DNA of 64,000 nucleotides from Ambrosia x helenae. Taxonomy: Eukaryota > Streptophyta > Magnoliopsida > Asterales > Asteraceae. Of this stretch, positions 35,229 to 46,983 are shown piece by piece. Positions within the stretch are counted from its first letter, which is position 1. The number at the start of each line of letters is the position of its first letter. Where the stretch lies: NCBI GenBank assembly GCA_030844895.1, contig CM061227.1:3311153-3375152 (forward strand). The letters are read 5' to 3'. The notes under the pieces were generated by a model. That model searched no databases and was not told where the DNA came from. It was given only the letters and a program-made list of their open reading frames with translations. The translations under genes were made by a program, and so were the position numbers.

Positions 35229-38200
35229 AACATTGTAGGCTCGGCCGTTCCGTCATCGGTTCACATAACTTCTCCCCGAAAAATGTAAATGCAATATCTT
35301 TGATCCTCCTTGGACATGTGACACATTCCCCTTGATATAGCACCCCATTGATTCTGTTGAAAGTGGTGTTCGCATTTATAATCCCATGGAAAAAGCTAGT
35401 ATTCTCATCCTCCTCAAGCGCCCACTTGGTTCGAGACTTCTGCTTAGCGTCAAGTGTTTTCAATTTGTCATGTTCCATAATAAACGCCCTACATTCAGCC
35501 CGTACCTCATGCTCGTGAACACTCAGATTCCTTGTTTCCAAAATCTGATCCAATCTTTCCAATTCACGCAACTTTTCTTTATAGGACACACCCAACACTT
35601 GTCGTTGCCGCGCCACCCATTCTTTAACCCTATTTTTGAGGAACTTCAATTTAGTCGCCAAACTCAAATCAGCCGGACCATTAAACACAAAACCAGAACA
35701 CACATAAAAAACGAACTCTTTGAAGCCAGGAAACTCCAACCATGAATTAAAAAATCGAAATGGGATGTGGCCGAAATCTGCCTCAACCACCGATAAGATA
35801 ATAGGGCAATGATCCGAGACATATCTCGACAGAGCAGTAACCGACGCCGCAGACCATTTATCCACAAATCTGTCACATACAAGGAACCTGTCCAACTTGC
35901 TCATTTTTTGCCCATTGTCTGACATATATGTAAAACGATGCCCCCATATTGTACTCCCGAAGATCCGCGCCATAAATGAAATTATTAAAGAAACCCACGT
36001 TGGCCGCAACATACTCTGTGTTCAACCTTTCTGACTGACACCTCACCTCGTTAAAATCCCCAAAGATAACCCAATACCCAACCGAGTTTTGTTTCAATTG
36101 AGTAAGTTCAGTCCACACTCCCTTTCTCAAAACAGTGTCATTTGGAGCATACACATTTGTGATATTTATGATTTCTCCAGAAGCCACCAATCTTCCCGTA
36201 ACAATTAGGAAATATCGATTCTTCACCACATTTGTCAAATGTAGAACCGTAGGATCCCACATACTAATAATACCCCCAGACCTTCCTTCCGCATACACTA
36301 TTTCATACCGAAATCTTGATCTACCCCAATAGGTTGCTAACATAAAATTAGATTTCAGACCCAACTTCGACTCTTGAATACCAACAAACAGAATGCCATA
36401 ACTAGTTTTAATACACTTGACCCATGACGCCTTTCGGTCATCCCTCACCCCCTTAAATTTATAGAAAGGAAATTCATTGATAACCTGTAACAGCACCCAC
36501 TTCGTCCACCAACGATTGTACCTGATCCTTGAACCTTCCAAGTTCGATTCCAACCAATGACCCTGCCGTAATTGTTAAGTCTGCTTCATCCAATTGACCG
36601 ACCGTATTAGGTCCCCTTTCTCTGACTACAGCCCCATCATTATGCACGTTATTTGACCGGAGGATCCATACCAATTTGGGTACCGGATGGAATTTCCTTG
36701 GGAGCTTCGTTGTTCGCAACCCCTACCGCCATTAGCGGTCACCGGTTGCGATCCCCCTTCTTCCATGTGGGTATCTTGAACATCCACAGCAGTTGCCCCT
36801 TCCTGGTTAACTGCTCCCATCTGCATATTAGAGTTGGATCTTGTATTATTATTAGGATACCTAATAGGAGAAGTAGTTGGGCTCCTATAGGACCTTTGCC
36901 TCTTTCTAGATTTATGGCCCACAACCCCACTATAATTAGGCTCATTATCCAAGTAAGTGCTGGCCCAAGACTTGTTTAAGTCAAAAGAATTCTGCTGACT
37001 ATCGCTGGACCCACCAAGTTTAAACCCTTCATCATTTAATACAGTCCCGCCCAATTTTGACGTTTGGTTTCCCCCATGCAAATCACTTTCCCCATGCATG
37101 ACTGCTGGGTTACCAACCGCGAGTTCATCCTGGTCATTTTCCTGCCAGCTTGGCCGTGCCACCTCCTCACTGTCCCTTACCTCGCCTTCCTCTAACTCAT
37201 CCACCAGTCCATTGTTAACAGACTCACCATTTTCTGGTTGTGACTGAACCTGAGAAGCTGCCAACATATCCGTAATCGACTCCATCACCCTATCCCCCCT
37301 CCAAAACTCACACTGGATAAAACCTTCCATCCCATTCGACCTGGACTTCGCACTGAACTCTTGACAGATCCTCAAGAAGAACCCATACCCGGCCATCCGA
37401 ATTATCAGAGGACAACCACGAGAACTTACTGTGCTTCACCACTCTACCAAATATATCCCCTACTTTATCAAATATTTGGCCCTCCCTTAGTTGTAGCGGT
37501 AAACCAAACACTCTCAGACATGTAATCCTATCCGTAGCCGGACATTCCCCTTCCCACAATAATGCCAAGAGTAACACTTCGTTGCACAATTCTTCCTTCC
37601 TATTCACGAATTCCACGGCCGTGCATTTGTCTCTGAACACTATCAAGACCTTCATGCCCCCAATGTAACTTGTTGGACTTTCAGTGTACCCACCTCTAAT
37701 AAGCATAGGACGTAGCTCCTTAAACCCAGTCATATCCTTTACTTCCCCTATCACGGATCTCATAATGCAATGGTTAGGATACATGGCCGCCCTATCCTTA
37801 ACCACTAATGTTTTGACCGGATTCGATGACTCCCCTGCTTCACCAGTGACTACTGCTTTGAATGGTCTTTCATTCATCCCGACTGTCAGCCTCTCCCACG
37901 CCTTTCTATACTCCAACACATCTGTAGTTCTCTGCTTACTACTATCCTGCCCCCGTTGTTGATATTTAATTCCACCCAAGTGGTTCGATCTCATGTTACC
38001 CTTTACAAACTTCGCTACCGTGACACACACCTTTGCATCAAATATCTTAACTGTATTCATGTTCCGCAGCACCTCGTTAATGTTTCCCCCCCCCCCCCCC
38101 GGGACAAACTCAAGCCAGTTACCTCTAGCATCCCTATTCCGGGCTACGTAAGCATCCTTAATGATTCCATGAGTTCTGAATGATGTCCATAGTAAAGAAT

Positions 38201-38345
38201 CTGGAACTCCATCAGGAAGGTTACCAATACAGAAGGTTGTGACTTGCCTATGATCTTGAACACCTTTGAATCTGGTCTGCCGGAAATCGTCGCCCGTTCG
38301 TCTCCTCATGTTGATAAGACTAGTAGTAGTGTTGGGGGGTTTTAG
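35229..38345 (-). mobile_element. LINE (L1-like) with 5' half kept and reverse transcriptase lost
   Basis: On the minus strand. The ORF1-like part starts at the ATG at 38309 with an RRM (FCIGNLPDGVPDSLLW..AYVARNRDARGNW) and a long linker rich in Ser/Asn/Glu. The endonuclease (EEP) domain follows at about 36553-35750: LFVGIQESKLG (catalytic Glu), GGIISMWD, NITNVYAPND, WVIFGDFNEVR (Asp) and SDHCPIILSV (catalytic His). Frames shift several times (C15 run at 38086-38100, near 36630, near 35950). Beyond the endonuclease, the arm preceding RT (RTKWALEEDENTSFFHGIINA) is present, and the sequence stops at about 35229 before any RT motif. Such loss of the 3' part is unlike normal LINE 5' truncation. 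Confidence in class is high; the exact 5' edge is a guess. Confidence 0.8.
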
Positions 38346-40155
38346 ATAATTTCATGGATGTCCTAACTTATGAGAAACAAATCATAAAAAGATATGTGTT
38401 AAAAAGCAGGGATGATTATGTTTTGGTTTTGATGATTCTTAGATTGAACTATGAGCTAAATGATTTTAATATTTTTTTATTATTGAAATTGAGACCAAAC
38501 CGCTATGACTTACAACCAGTTTGGTTTACATATTAGGCTTTACTGAATTATTGGGCCCTTGTAATATTAAAAAAAATGTTCAGAAAATATGTAATTCATT
38601 TTTTTCATACGATTTAATATTGTGTCTAGTTTTATTGAATTATTGGGCTCTTCTATATATATATATGTTTTTTTTTTTTACTTCTATAGTTCTACTATAG
38701 GACAAGCAGCATAAACACAAACTTATCCCCTTATGAATGCATGGCCCGAAGTACTAATGGGCTTATAACAAAAGTCTAAATGGTAAAAATTAACTAAATA
38801 AGTTGGGCTGAATCAATGAATTTTACAATCTATTGCCCAAAGTCACTAAAATGGTCTTATAAATTAAGCCCAAATAACTGTATCAAATAGGTTTTAGTCA
38901 ACTGGTTTTCTAACTTTCCATTAGTCAGCTAATTTCATATGCAAAGCATATTACAATAAATCTGTTGCATCTTTTTATCTTTGTTTGTTCTATTAGGCCA
39001 GAGGTAGGAATATTAGGAGAACCATTCATTTTTTTCAGGACAATTTTTGTTTAGTTATTGCCAGTTTAGGGGGTGTTTGAAATTATACACATGTGTATAT
39101 TATAATTTTTTTATTATACACATGTGTACCACGTATGTACATTACAAACACACAACCCCCCCCCCCCCCTCGAAACCATAATCTTACTTTGTATACATAT
39201 ATGTACATTATTTATTTTGTGGTTTCAGACACGTATCACGTATGTATACATGTATATAAAAATGGAAAATGTGCGATTCTGCTAAAAAAAGACCTAGAAA
39301 AATGAGTGTTCTAGACTAGTCCTCGCGGTAGTTGTCAAAACTGATAGAATCATCTTAACCAAAGAAATTGATCGAATCATACGGTATAGTTGGCGGTTTA
39401 GTTTTTGATGATTTAGAGTTTGTTTCACGGTTTGAGATTTGGTGCCAATTTTGTAAACAAAACTACGAAAATTTATTAGGAAAAATACTTATCATTTTTT
39501 TAGAATCATACTAAAATATGTTTAAAAATATTTAGTCAGATACCGCTAAACAGTTTTTTTTTCTTTTTTTAAGTATGAGAAGATATATAATGTTATATAT
39601 ATTTTTTTAATACTAATTCAATTGCAAAATTATCAGCCAATTACAAGTGATACGTAGGTAAACGGGCCACAAGTTGCGCCGCTACCCCTTTTTGTATTGC
39701 AAAACCTACTCTATTGAAAATAAAACATTGGCTCTTAGCGGCTGGGGAATTACTTTGCATAACTTTCTTCACGCGATCGAGGAGCTTGATTGCTTGCATT
39801 TTCATATTGTCTTTTTTTCAAAACCATAGTTAGCGATACGGTCCATGTTTTGTCAAAACCGGACATTTCCAGTCCCATCCGTTTACGGTCTTATTTAGTT
39901 AGAATTTACCCGTTAAAATGCCCATTGCCTAAATCCTAATCACTCACGTATAAAGATGACTTGAAATATCAATAACTCAATTACACCCTTAAAAATCATA
40001 TATTTATTACTTCAAATTTTTAACAAATTTACCATACTATTTATGCATATGATTACGATTCGGTGAACAGACTCAGATAGTCGGATGAGTATCACCTAAA
40101 CCTGTGATTCTTTTTAAAATCAACCTGTTATAGCGTTCTCGCATATCAATATAAA
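38346..40155. other. AT-rich intergenic stretch
   Basis: No gene recognised. 39068-39170 resembles a small inverted-repeat element (GGGGGTGTTTGAAATTATAC at the left, a mirrored TTACAAACACACAACCCC at the right) and contains a C14 run at 39156-39169. CATGTGTATA/TATACACATG palindromes follow to about 39260. Confidence 0.5.
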
Positions 40156-40548
40156 GGGTATGTTTGGCAAAACTAGTTGGAGACTGGTAGCTGTTAGCTG
40201 GAAGCTTTTAAAATATATTTTAGTGTTTGGCAGAGTAGCTGGAGCTTTTAATAAAATGTATAAAATGACCAAAAAGGGCATAATTAAAAGCTTGTAAGGA
40301 AGGTTTTTATTTTGTTTTTAAAATAGAATGGGTATTTGTGTCATTTACTAATTAAAAGCTTGTAGTTAGTATAGTTTTTTTCTTAAAATCTAGTAGTAGT
40401 AGCTTTTCACTATAGAGCTTTTTCTCCAAACCTAAAAGCTTCCAGCTCTTCAACCAAACAAGGGTTTTTATTGAGTATGAGTTTTTTCTTAAAAACTTGT
40501 AGCTTGAAGCTCCTAAAAGCTCCTAAAATCTTCTTGCCAAACATACCC
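40156..40548. mobile_element. MITE, GGGTATGTTTGGCAA family, copy 2
   Basis: GGGTATGTTTGGCAAAACTA at the left and CTTGCCAAACATACCC at the right are inverted; AAA flanks both sides (40153-40155 and 40549-40551). Subterminal AGCTGGAAGCTTTTA and AAGCTCCTAAAAGCT blocks mirror each other. Length 393 bp. Confidence 0.75.
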
Positions 40549-41276
40549 AAAGTCTACATTCCCTCGTTTTGGTATTCAAACTCGTTTACCAGCCTAACTA
40601 TAGTCACTGGTTGCTTTATCATCATATCATCTGAAATTTCAACACAATAGTTTTGAATATACTCTGCAACCTTTGAAAAATCCTAAACCAGCACTGTTCA
40701 ATATTTTCTTGAAAAATTAAGTTGTATTAATCCTTTTCTTCATCACCCAATAGGTGCCAAAAAAATGCATAGGTAAAATGGGTTGTATAATAAAAATGTG
40801 TATAAACGATAAGATAAAAAGTGGTTCAGGTTTGTATAGTTGGATACATTGATATGTTGCTAAAATACACCTTACTAATACTAATGGATAGATGCCAAGT
40901 GACATCCACTATCCACCTGAAGAGATATTGGCTCGGACCCTTCATGAAGCAGTACCAAATCCAACCCCATATCCTACAGAATACAAAGGTGGGTTACTCG
41001 CGGGACCACATACCACGTGTGCGGACACCTGGCAAGGGAAACAGAAAGGACACCTCGACAGTGATGTGTGACCAATAACATTCCGCGAAACACTATACAA
41101 CTCAGACGCCGACGCCTTTAGCGTTTATCACAGACGGGACAACAGGGACACCTTAATATTATTTAAATACTAAAAGCGTCTAAATTTAGTCTTGCCCATT
41201 GAATTTGTTTATTAAATATATTCCAAACTAACTCGACTACATGTGAGCTTTTAGTGAGTTTTAGCGAGCTGATATC
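40549..41276. other. Intergenic, no gene
   Basis: Nothing coding is supported. 40930-41150 has a GC-richer stretch (ACCACATACCACGTGTGCGG, GGACACCT repeated) that may be a worn LTR remnant. Confidence 0.4.
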
Positions 41277-41288
41277 AAGTAACTCATG

Positions 41289-41647
41289 GTCCTTCATATG
41301 CAGCCCAGATGGTAGGGGGACCGGACTCTCTTTGGGTTCGATCCCCACGGGAGGCATTTGGGGGACACCAGGCAATGATGGGGAGAGCTTGGCCTTTCCC
41401 GGTGGAGGGAGCTCGAACTTGAGCTTACCCGGTTTTCATCCGGCCGTCACTTCAGCAGGTGACAGTAAAACTGAACTCGTGTGGAGGCGGTACGGTTTCC
41501 GGGCGGAAGCCGATAATAGCCAACACTACCCACCAGCGTGGACCCGGTTCAGACAACATAGACTGTGGGAGTGGAGGGTCAGGGTCTGCCTAAGCGGGTA
41601 TGACAACTTCCGGTTAAAAGAAAGTCATCTTCCAAAAAAATAAAAAT
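41289..41647 (+). mobile_element. tRNA-derived SINE with 12-bp TSD
   Basis: A perfect 12-bp direct repeat AAGTAACTCATG flanks it (41277-41288 and 41648-41659). The head has a Pol III B box GGTTCGATCCC (41335-41345) and an A-box-like GCAGCCCAGATGGTA about 30 bp before it. The 3' end is A-rich (CCAAAAAAATAAAAAT). Length 359 bp. An ORF through it is accidental. Confidence 0.85.
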
Positions 41648-41734
41648 AAGTAACTCATGAACAGCTTGAATATATTTTGTAATGAGTAGGTAAGCAACGT
41701 TAAAATCTAAGCAAGATTTGCAATGCAAAAAAAG

Positions 41735-41836
<102 letters not shown>

Positions 41837-42074
41837 TAACAAAACAACACAGCATGCATGATTGAAAGTGATATAACAAGAATACATGTGACATCACATC
41901 CAAAATAGCCCATTGGAAAATGGAAACCTCTATACATTTCCAACAAATGGTTTAAAATATAAAACCGCACCCAGTTTTCTGCAAAACTGATGAAATTGGA
42001 CAACCAATTATGAGTGAAACTTCATTTTCCCACAGAAATAGACACCATAATATTTAAAAACCATAGTTGATGCA

Positions 42075-42102
42075 TATTATTATTATTATTATTATTATTA
42101 TT
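42075..42102. repeat. (ATT)9 microsatellite
   Basis: Nine ATT units, about 500 bp upstream of the ACO-type start codon. Confidence 0.95.
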
Positions 42103-42511
42103 CTAAGGAAAGAATATTCAACTTGTCACATGCAAATAACCTAGGCCAAAGGAACAATCAAAGCAAATACAGTCTTGTCCACAAATTTAACTCAAAAAAT
42201 ATTGCAGGATCTAGAATTACAGTCAACTATGAAGATCTTTAATTATGATTTCAAAAGTTTGATTTTTAACTTCAAATATAATTTTTTTTTAGTCTAGATT
42301 AAGCAAGTTGACCAAAAAGTCAAATGTATCCGGATCCGAATAGCGAAGAGTATGAACCGAATACGCAATAAATAATTAAATAATCCCTAATATTCAGGTC
42401 ATTGTAAAATCTGCAAAAATACCTTTCCTTGCAGTTGCAGATTTTAACTTCTAATGATTAAAGTATTAAACTATTGATGAAAACAACTTTGTATGTCCCC
42501 TTTTGGGAGCC

Positions 42512-42519
42512 TATATATA
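42512..42519 (+). promoter_or_regulatory. TATA box of the ACO-type gene
   Basis: TATATATA lies 95 bp upstream of the start codon at 42607; the intervening leader is A/C-rich, as usual for plant 5' UTRs. Confidence 0.6.
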
Positions 42520-42606
42520 CCTGACTAAACTGAACACAAACTCACCATCAAAACAAACACACAAATAAAAAAAAAAAGATTTTTTTTGAAAAAAATAAGA
42601 AAGCCA

Positions 42607-43912
42607 ATGGAGATTCCTATGATAGATTTTAGCAAGTTAGATGGTGAAGATAGGAGCAAAACAATGGCACTTCTTCACAATGCTTGTGAAAAATGGGGCT
42701 TCTTTCAGGTAATATTTAAAATTTCGAACAACTACTTATCGGTTTATTTCGTTTTAATACAAGAATGAGTTGTTTTAATCATAATTTATGATATGCAGAT
42801 TGAAAACCATGGAGTTGATAAGGAACTGATGGAGAAGGTTAAGAAACTAGTGAATAAGCATTATGAAGATAACATGAAGCCAAGGTTTTACAGCTCAGAT
42901 ATAGTAAAAACCGTTGACGGTAAAAATAAAATCAGTAATACCGACTGGGAAAGCACTTTTTTTATCTGGCATCGACCGGAAAATAAGATCAACAAGTGCA
43001 CTGATCTTTCTGAGGAGCTTCGGTAAGTTAGCAATATCATCGCTCATACTTGCATCAAGAAACTAGATTAATATTCATATTTGACACTATTTACTTATAA
43101 AAAGTTCCAAACTTTTGAAAGGAAACAAACCTGACACCCGTTAGAAATCAGACAATTACATGTTTTGACCCGTTACCAAACCCTTTTAAACAAAAAGAAT
43201 TGTGATAGGAACACATACCTGCTTCAGATACCTAGATCCACCATTGTATTCTTGTCACTCTCTTGATAAAGACAAAGAAAATTAACACAACTTCAACAAA
43301 AAATTAACCGAATTACGTAATTCATGTAGCGAAGCGGTGGACGAGTACATTGATCAACTAGTGAAGGTAGCAGAAAAGCTTTCTGAACTCATGTGTGAAA
43401 ATCTTGGTCTAGACAAAGAATACATCAAAGAAGCTTTTTCAGGAAGCAAAGGTCCTGCAGTAGGAACAAAGGTGGCAAAATACCCAAAATGCCCTCACCC
43501 GGAACTCGTTAGAGGTCTACGTGAACACACAGATGCAGGTGGCATCATTCTATTGCTTCAAGACGATCAAGTCCCGGGTCTAGAGTTTTTCAAAGATGGC
43601 GAATGGGTTAACATTCCACCGTCTAAGAATAATACTATATTTGTTAATACAGGTGATCAAGTAGAAGTATTGAGTAATGGACTTTACAAAAGTACCCTTC
43701 ACCGCGTTATGACTGATAAAGATGGAAGTAGGCTTTCGATTGCTACCTTTTATAACCCAGCCGGCGATGCTGTAATTTCGCCGGCTCAAAAATTGTCCTA
43801 CCCAAGCCGGTACACGTTTCAAGACTATCTGAAACTTTACTCGTCTACCAAGTTTGAAGATAAAGAGCCTAGATTCGAGACCATGAAGAAGATGATGGTC
43901 AACGGTCACTAA
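42607..43912 (+). CDS. ACO: 1-aminocyclopropane-1-carboxylate oxidase-type 2OG-Fe(II) dioxygenase
   Basis: Three exons (42607-42708, 42799-43022, 43330-43912) join in phase to 302 aa. The N-terminal DIOX_N part begins MEIPMIDFSKLDGEDRSKTM with NACEKWGFFQ. The core has the iron triad H175, D177 (REHTDAGGI) and H233 (LHRVMT), and the ascorbate/carboxylate-binding R243 and S245 (RLSIATFYNPAGDA). The sequence GLREHTDAGGIILLLQDDQV and FVNTGDQVEVLSNGLYKS are typical of ACC oxidase, which makes ethylene from ACC in the cytosol. The type resembles Arabidopsis ACO1 (At2g19590) more than the common ACO2/ACO4 group. The start is the first ATG and fits the family. Whether this ACO subtype makes ethylene in this species is inference. 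AAT/ATT microsatellites lie on both sides. Confidence 0.92.
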
Positions 43913-44144
43913 TAAGTGAAAAAAAGATAACTGATATCTTCCTGCATAAGAGCCATTGGTCTCCTCCTGTGTGTGTTTTGGTTTTGTTTTTAGAGTATTA
44001 ACATGTTTCCGTTGCTTTATGTTTATGTTGCAATATACACTGACTCGCTTCAGTTATGTCACGGTGCAACATATATGATTTATCTTCAATAAATGATTAT
44101 TTGCTTTCAGAAACACAATAAACAGATAAACTGATAAGACTACA

Positions 44145-44210
<66 letters not shown>

Positions 44211-44590
44211 GAAATTATCTTTGTCATGCGAAAACTACAAAATTGTTATTATATTTCTAAGAAAAATAATCACGCTAACGTACCCGGGTTAGAAACGTTG
44301 GATACTCCACTGCAAGTGATCCAAACAAATGCGTACCAAATTCAAGTTGCAACGGGATGACAAGTCTTAAAATTTGGCTGTCGTTATCCACTAGTTTTAT
44401 ATCCATTTTTGTCTACACTAAGACCAATTGCTGTGTGCTTTTATGGCTGCAAATCTTTGTAATCTAGGAGTCCTTATCCATGGGCGTATTCCAGTCTTTT
44501 TTCAGTGTTCAACAAGTTTTGACTTCAGTAACTTTCACCAGATGTTGCAATAACTTCCAGAACGTAGCTTTCGCCATTAAAAGTTCAAAG
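43913..44590. other. 3' flank of the ACO gene and intergenic spacer, with (AAT)n
   Basis: Contains the ACO 3' UTR, an (AAT)22-type microsatellite at 44144-44209, then the 3' flank of the FANCE gene on the minus strand. No other gene. Confidence 0.7.
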
Positions 44591-46983
44591 TTAAGAATCA
44601 ATACTAGCGAGTTTTGATAATATCGACTTTGTCAAAAAACTGGAGGTGTTCCCAACAGCTTCAGACAATGCCACCTTATGAGGCCCTAACAAAGGCGCAC
44701 ACTTACTAACAAAACATAACAAGAAATTTGCAAACTTCAACGACTTCGAGAGCTGTATAGCAGATTCTTGAACATGAATAACAAGTTGGTTCACCGAATC
44801 TTGAGTCAAACGAACATCGTGATTCAAGATAACCTGAAACAGGTTAAACAGAGACTCGGTCCATACCAGTGATTCAGACACTAGATGTTGATAGCAAGGT
44901 AGACATATATATTCGTTTCCGTTGGTATTCTCTTCACAAAGCAGCTTTTGACATATAGCAGAAACATGCGCAGGGTGCAAACATTCTTTAATAATCCTTG
45001 TAATCACATCACAAATCGGGTTATTAATCCCGTTTTTGCGAAGGATTAATGGGAATAAAAGTGCGTACACCGCAGACTTATGATGCAGCTTGCAGTAGTC
45101 GATTGTTGTTGTTACTAACACCCGAGAAGCGGGCTTTTCGAGTTCCAAAAACTTCGGAAGCACAACTGAGCAAAGGATGTTACTTGTAACTACAAATTTG
45201 TCTTCGTTTCCTTCCAAAAGCCGGGATAATAAAACGGGAATGATTTCATCATCTGCATGCCACGGTTCTATCAAACTTAAAACCGTTAAAGAATCTTTCT
45301 TCTTTTCGAAAACAAGAACTCGAATTTCATCCGCCAATTCTGCAGCTTTTAGACTCGATTCCATGTTCAATATCCTCGTTTTTAAACGCAAAGCCGTTTC
45401 CTTTGTTTCATCGTCTATCGAACCACTTTCAAGATTAACCAATTCGCGTCGTGCACCAATCGTTTCAACCTTTACATCTTTCCCATCATCAACATCCATC
45501 ATTAACTCCTCATCATCTCCACATGTAACATCTGGCAATCTCATGTTCACATCATTTACCGAAACCGGAAGCCAAGGAAAACACTGAACCATTCGCTCTA
45601 GCCGCATTGTTAAGCCACCCCGGCAAGCCGCCAAACCTCTCTTCAAACTTCTCTTCCTCAGAATCAAGATTTAAACAAGACACCCATTTAAAGTTTGAGT
45701 CAGACACAACATCAAACAGTTGCTGTGCACCTCTCCTAACCCAAAAGTCAACCTCAGTAGCATTAAACAACAACTCCCTTGCAAGCTTAGACAAGTCTTG
45801 TTTATTAAACTTTGCATGTTCATAAGTAAGAAATGATAATATTCTAGCCTGAACTGTATTGGGTAATGTCTGCAGCCACATAAACCTAATAATAATAGTT
45901 TTGGGAAAGTAACTTAATAAGTACTAAAAGAATAATAATTAAGGGTTAAGTTTTACTACAAAGGGTAAAAAATAAATGAGGATGATACAAAAAACACAAC
46001 GGATCACATAATATAACACAATGTCAAAACAATATAAAATAAGGCTGTTTGTTGTGAGACGCGGTCAAGGTTTTAGTCCGGTGCTCACCTCAAGCCACAA
46101 CAGCCCTGGCGCGAGCACATGTGAAGATCCCCGGCGCGAGCACACGTGAAGATCCCCGGCGCGAGCACACGCGATGGTGCTCGCGTGTGTTAACGGGACA
46201 AATTGAGCACAGGTCGCGCCGGTGCTCACCGCTAGCCACGACGGGGTCAAGTGAGCACAGGCGATGAGGTTGCTTGAGAGTGAAGTCGGTGGCTCGCGTC
46301 TCGTCGCTCGCATCCCACAACGGATGGTCTAATGCGAGGGAAAAAAGACACAATGAATCGCAACATAAGACACAATGACTAAAAAAAAACACAACGCCAA
46401 ATAAAAAGACACAATGATCTAACACAAATTCTAAAAGCTACAAGCTAAAGTTCCAAAAATGAAAACCTAAAATCCAATTCAATGAGACAGTTCCAATTCC
46501 GCAAGAATTAGTCCGTTTATACCCTTCCTACGAATTCTTATTAGTTCTTTCTAGGAGACTATGTATTTGATCTTAGCCTTGATAATAAACTTATTTGACC
46601 AAATGGGTATTTTCTTTTGATTAAAAAGATTGGGAATTTACCTAATAATAAACTTATTCGATCAAATGGGTATTTTCTTTTGGTTAAAAAGATTAGGAAT
46701 TTACCTTAATAAGTACTAAAAGAATAATAATTAACATATTTGATCAAATGGGTATTTTGTTTTGGTTAAAAAGATTGAAAATTTACCTTTGTTTGGAAGG
46801 GATTGGAGATGGGTTGGTAAGGAGGGGTTCAGTGGGTTGCATGAGGAGGGAGAGGAAAGAAGCAGTGGAGATGCTGGTTGATGAAAGAGAGTTATTAAAG
46901 GATGATTGGAGCCATAAGGATGCTTCTGTTTCAGGAGAAAGAGAGTTGATGAATATGTTCATCAATGGAACCCATGATTCCAT
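44591..46983 (-). CDS. FANCE: Fanconi anaemia group E-like protein; one frame disruption
   Basis: Exon 1 is 46983-46787 (MESWVPLMNIFINSLSPETE.., 65 codons plus 2 nt); exon 2 is 45885-44591. The GT-AG junction is in phase. Exon 2 opens FMWLQTLPNTVQARILSFL and later carries the C-terminal helical-repeat domain: LVFEKKKDSLTVLSLIEPW, ASRVLVTTTIDYCKLHHKS, YALLFPLILRKNGINNPICD, IKECLHPAHVSAICQKLL, SLKFANFLLCFVSKCAPLL. These match plant FANCE, which in animals links FANCC and FANCD2 in interstrand-crosslink repair; the plant role is in repair and meiotic crossover control. The frame shifts between WLNNAARANGSV and FPWLPVSVND: one extra base in the A4 run 45578-45581 (plus strand) explains it. The rest is open, so I take it as a gene with a sequencing error or a recent mutation. 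Confidence 0.85.
46045..46340. repeat. GC-rich MITE-like repeat in FANCE intron 1
   Basis: It holds three copies of a 27-bp unit (GGCGCGAGCACACGTGAAGA plus CCCC) at about 46108-46175, and inverted GTTGTGAGACGCG and CGCATCCCACAAC edges. No TSD found. Frames here are repeat-derived. Confidence 0.5.
46584..46790. repeat. Three-unit tandem duplication at the FANCE exon-1 donor
   Basis: CAAATGGGTATTTT followed by TTTTGATTAAAAAGATTGGGA and ATTTACC recurs three times (ending near 46642, 46705 and 46787). On the minus strand each unit contributes a GGTAAATT donor-like sequence; the real donor is GT at 46786-46785. Confidence 0.8.

Noticed and set aside
35386..35745. 119-codon plus-strand frame
   Set aside because: Antisense of the LINE endonuclease/pre-RT region.
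41335..41345. tRNA gene suggested by a B box
   Set aside because: No cloverleaf or anticodon arm; it is the head of a SINE with a 12-bp TSD.
46110..46175. CRISPR-like short repeats
   Set aside because: Three direct 27-bp units with no spacers of constant size, in a plant intron; a small minisatellite.
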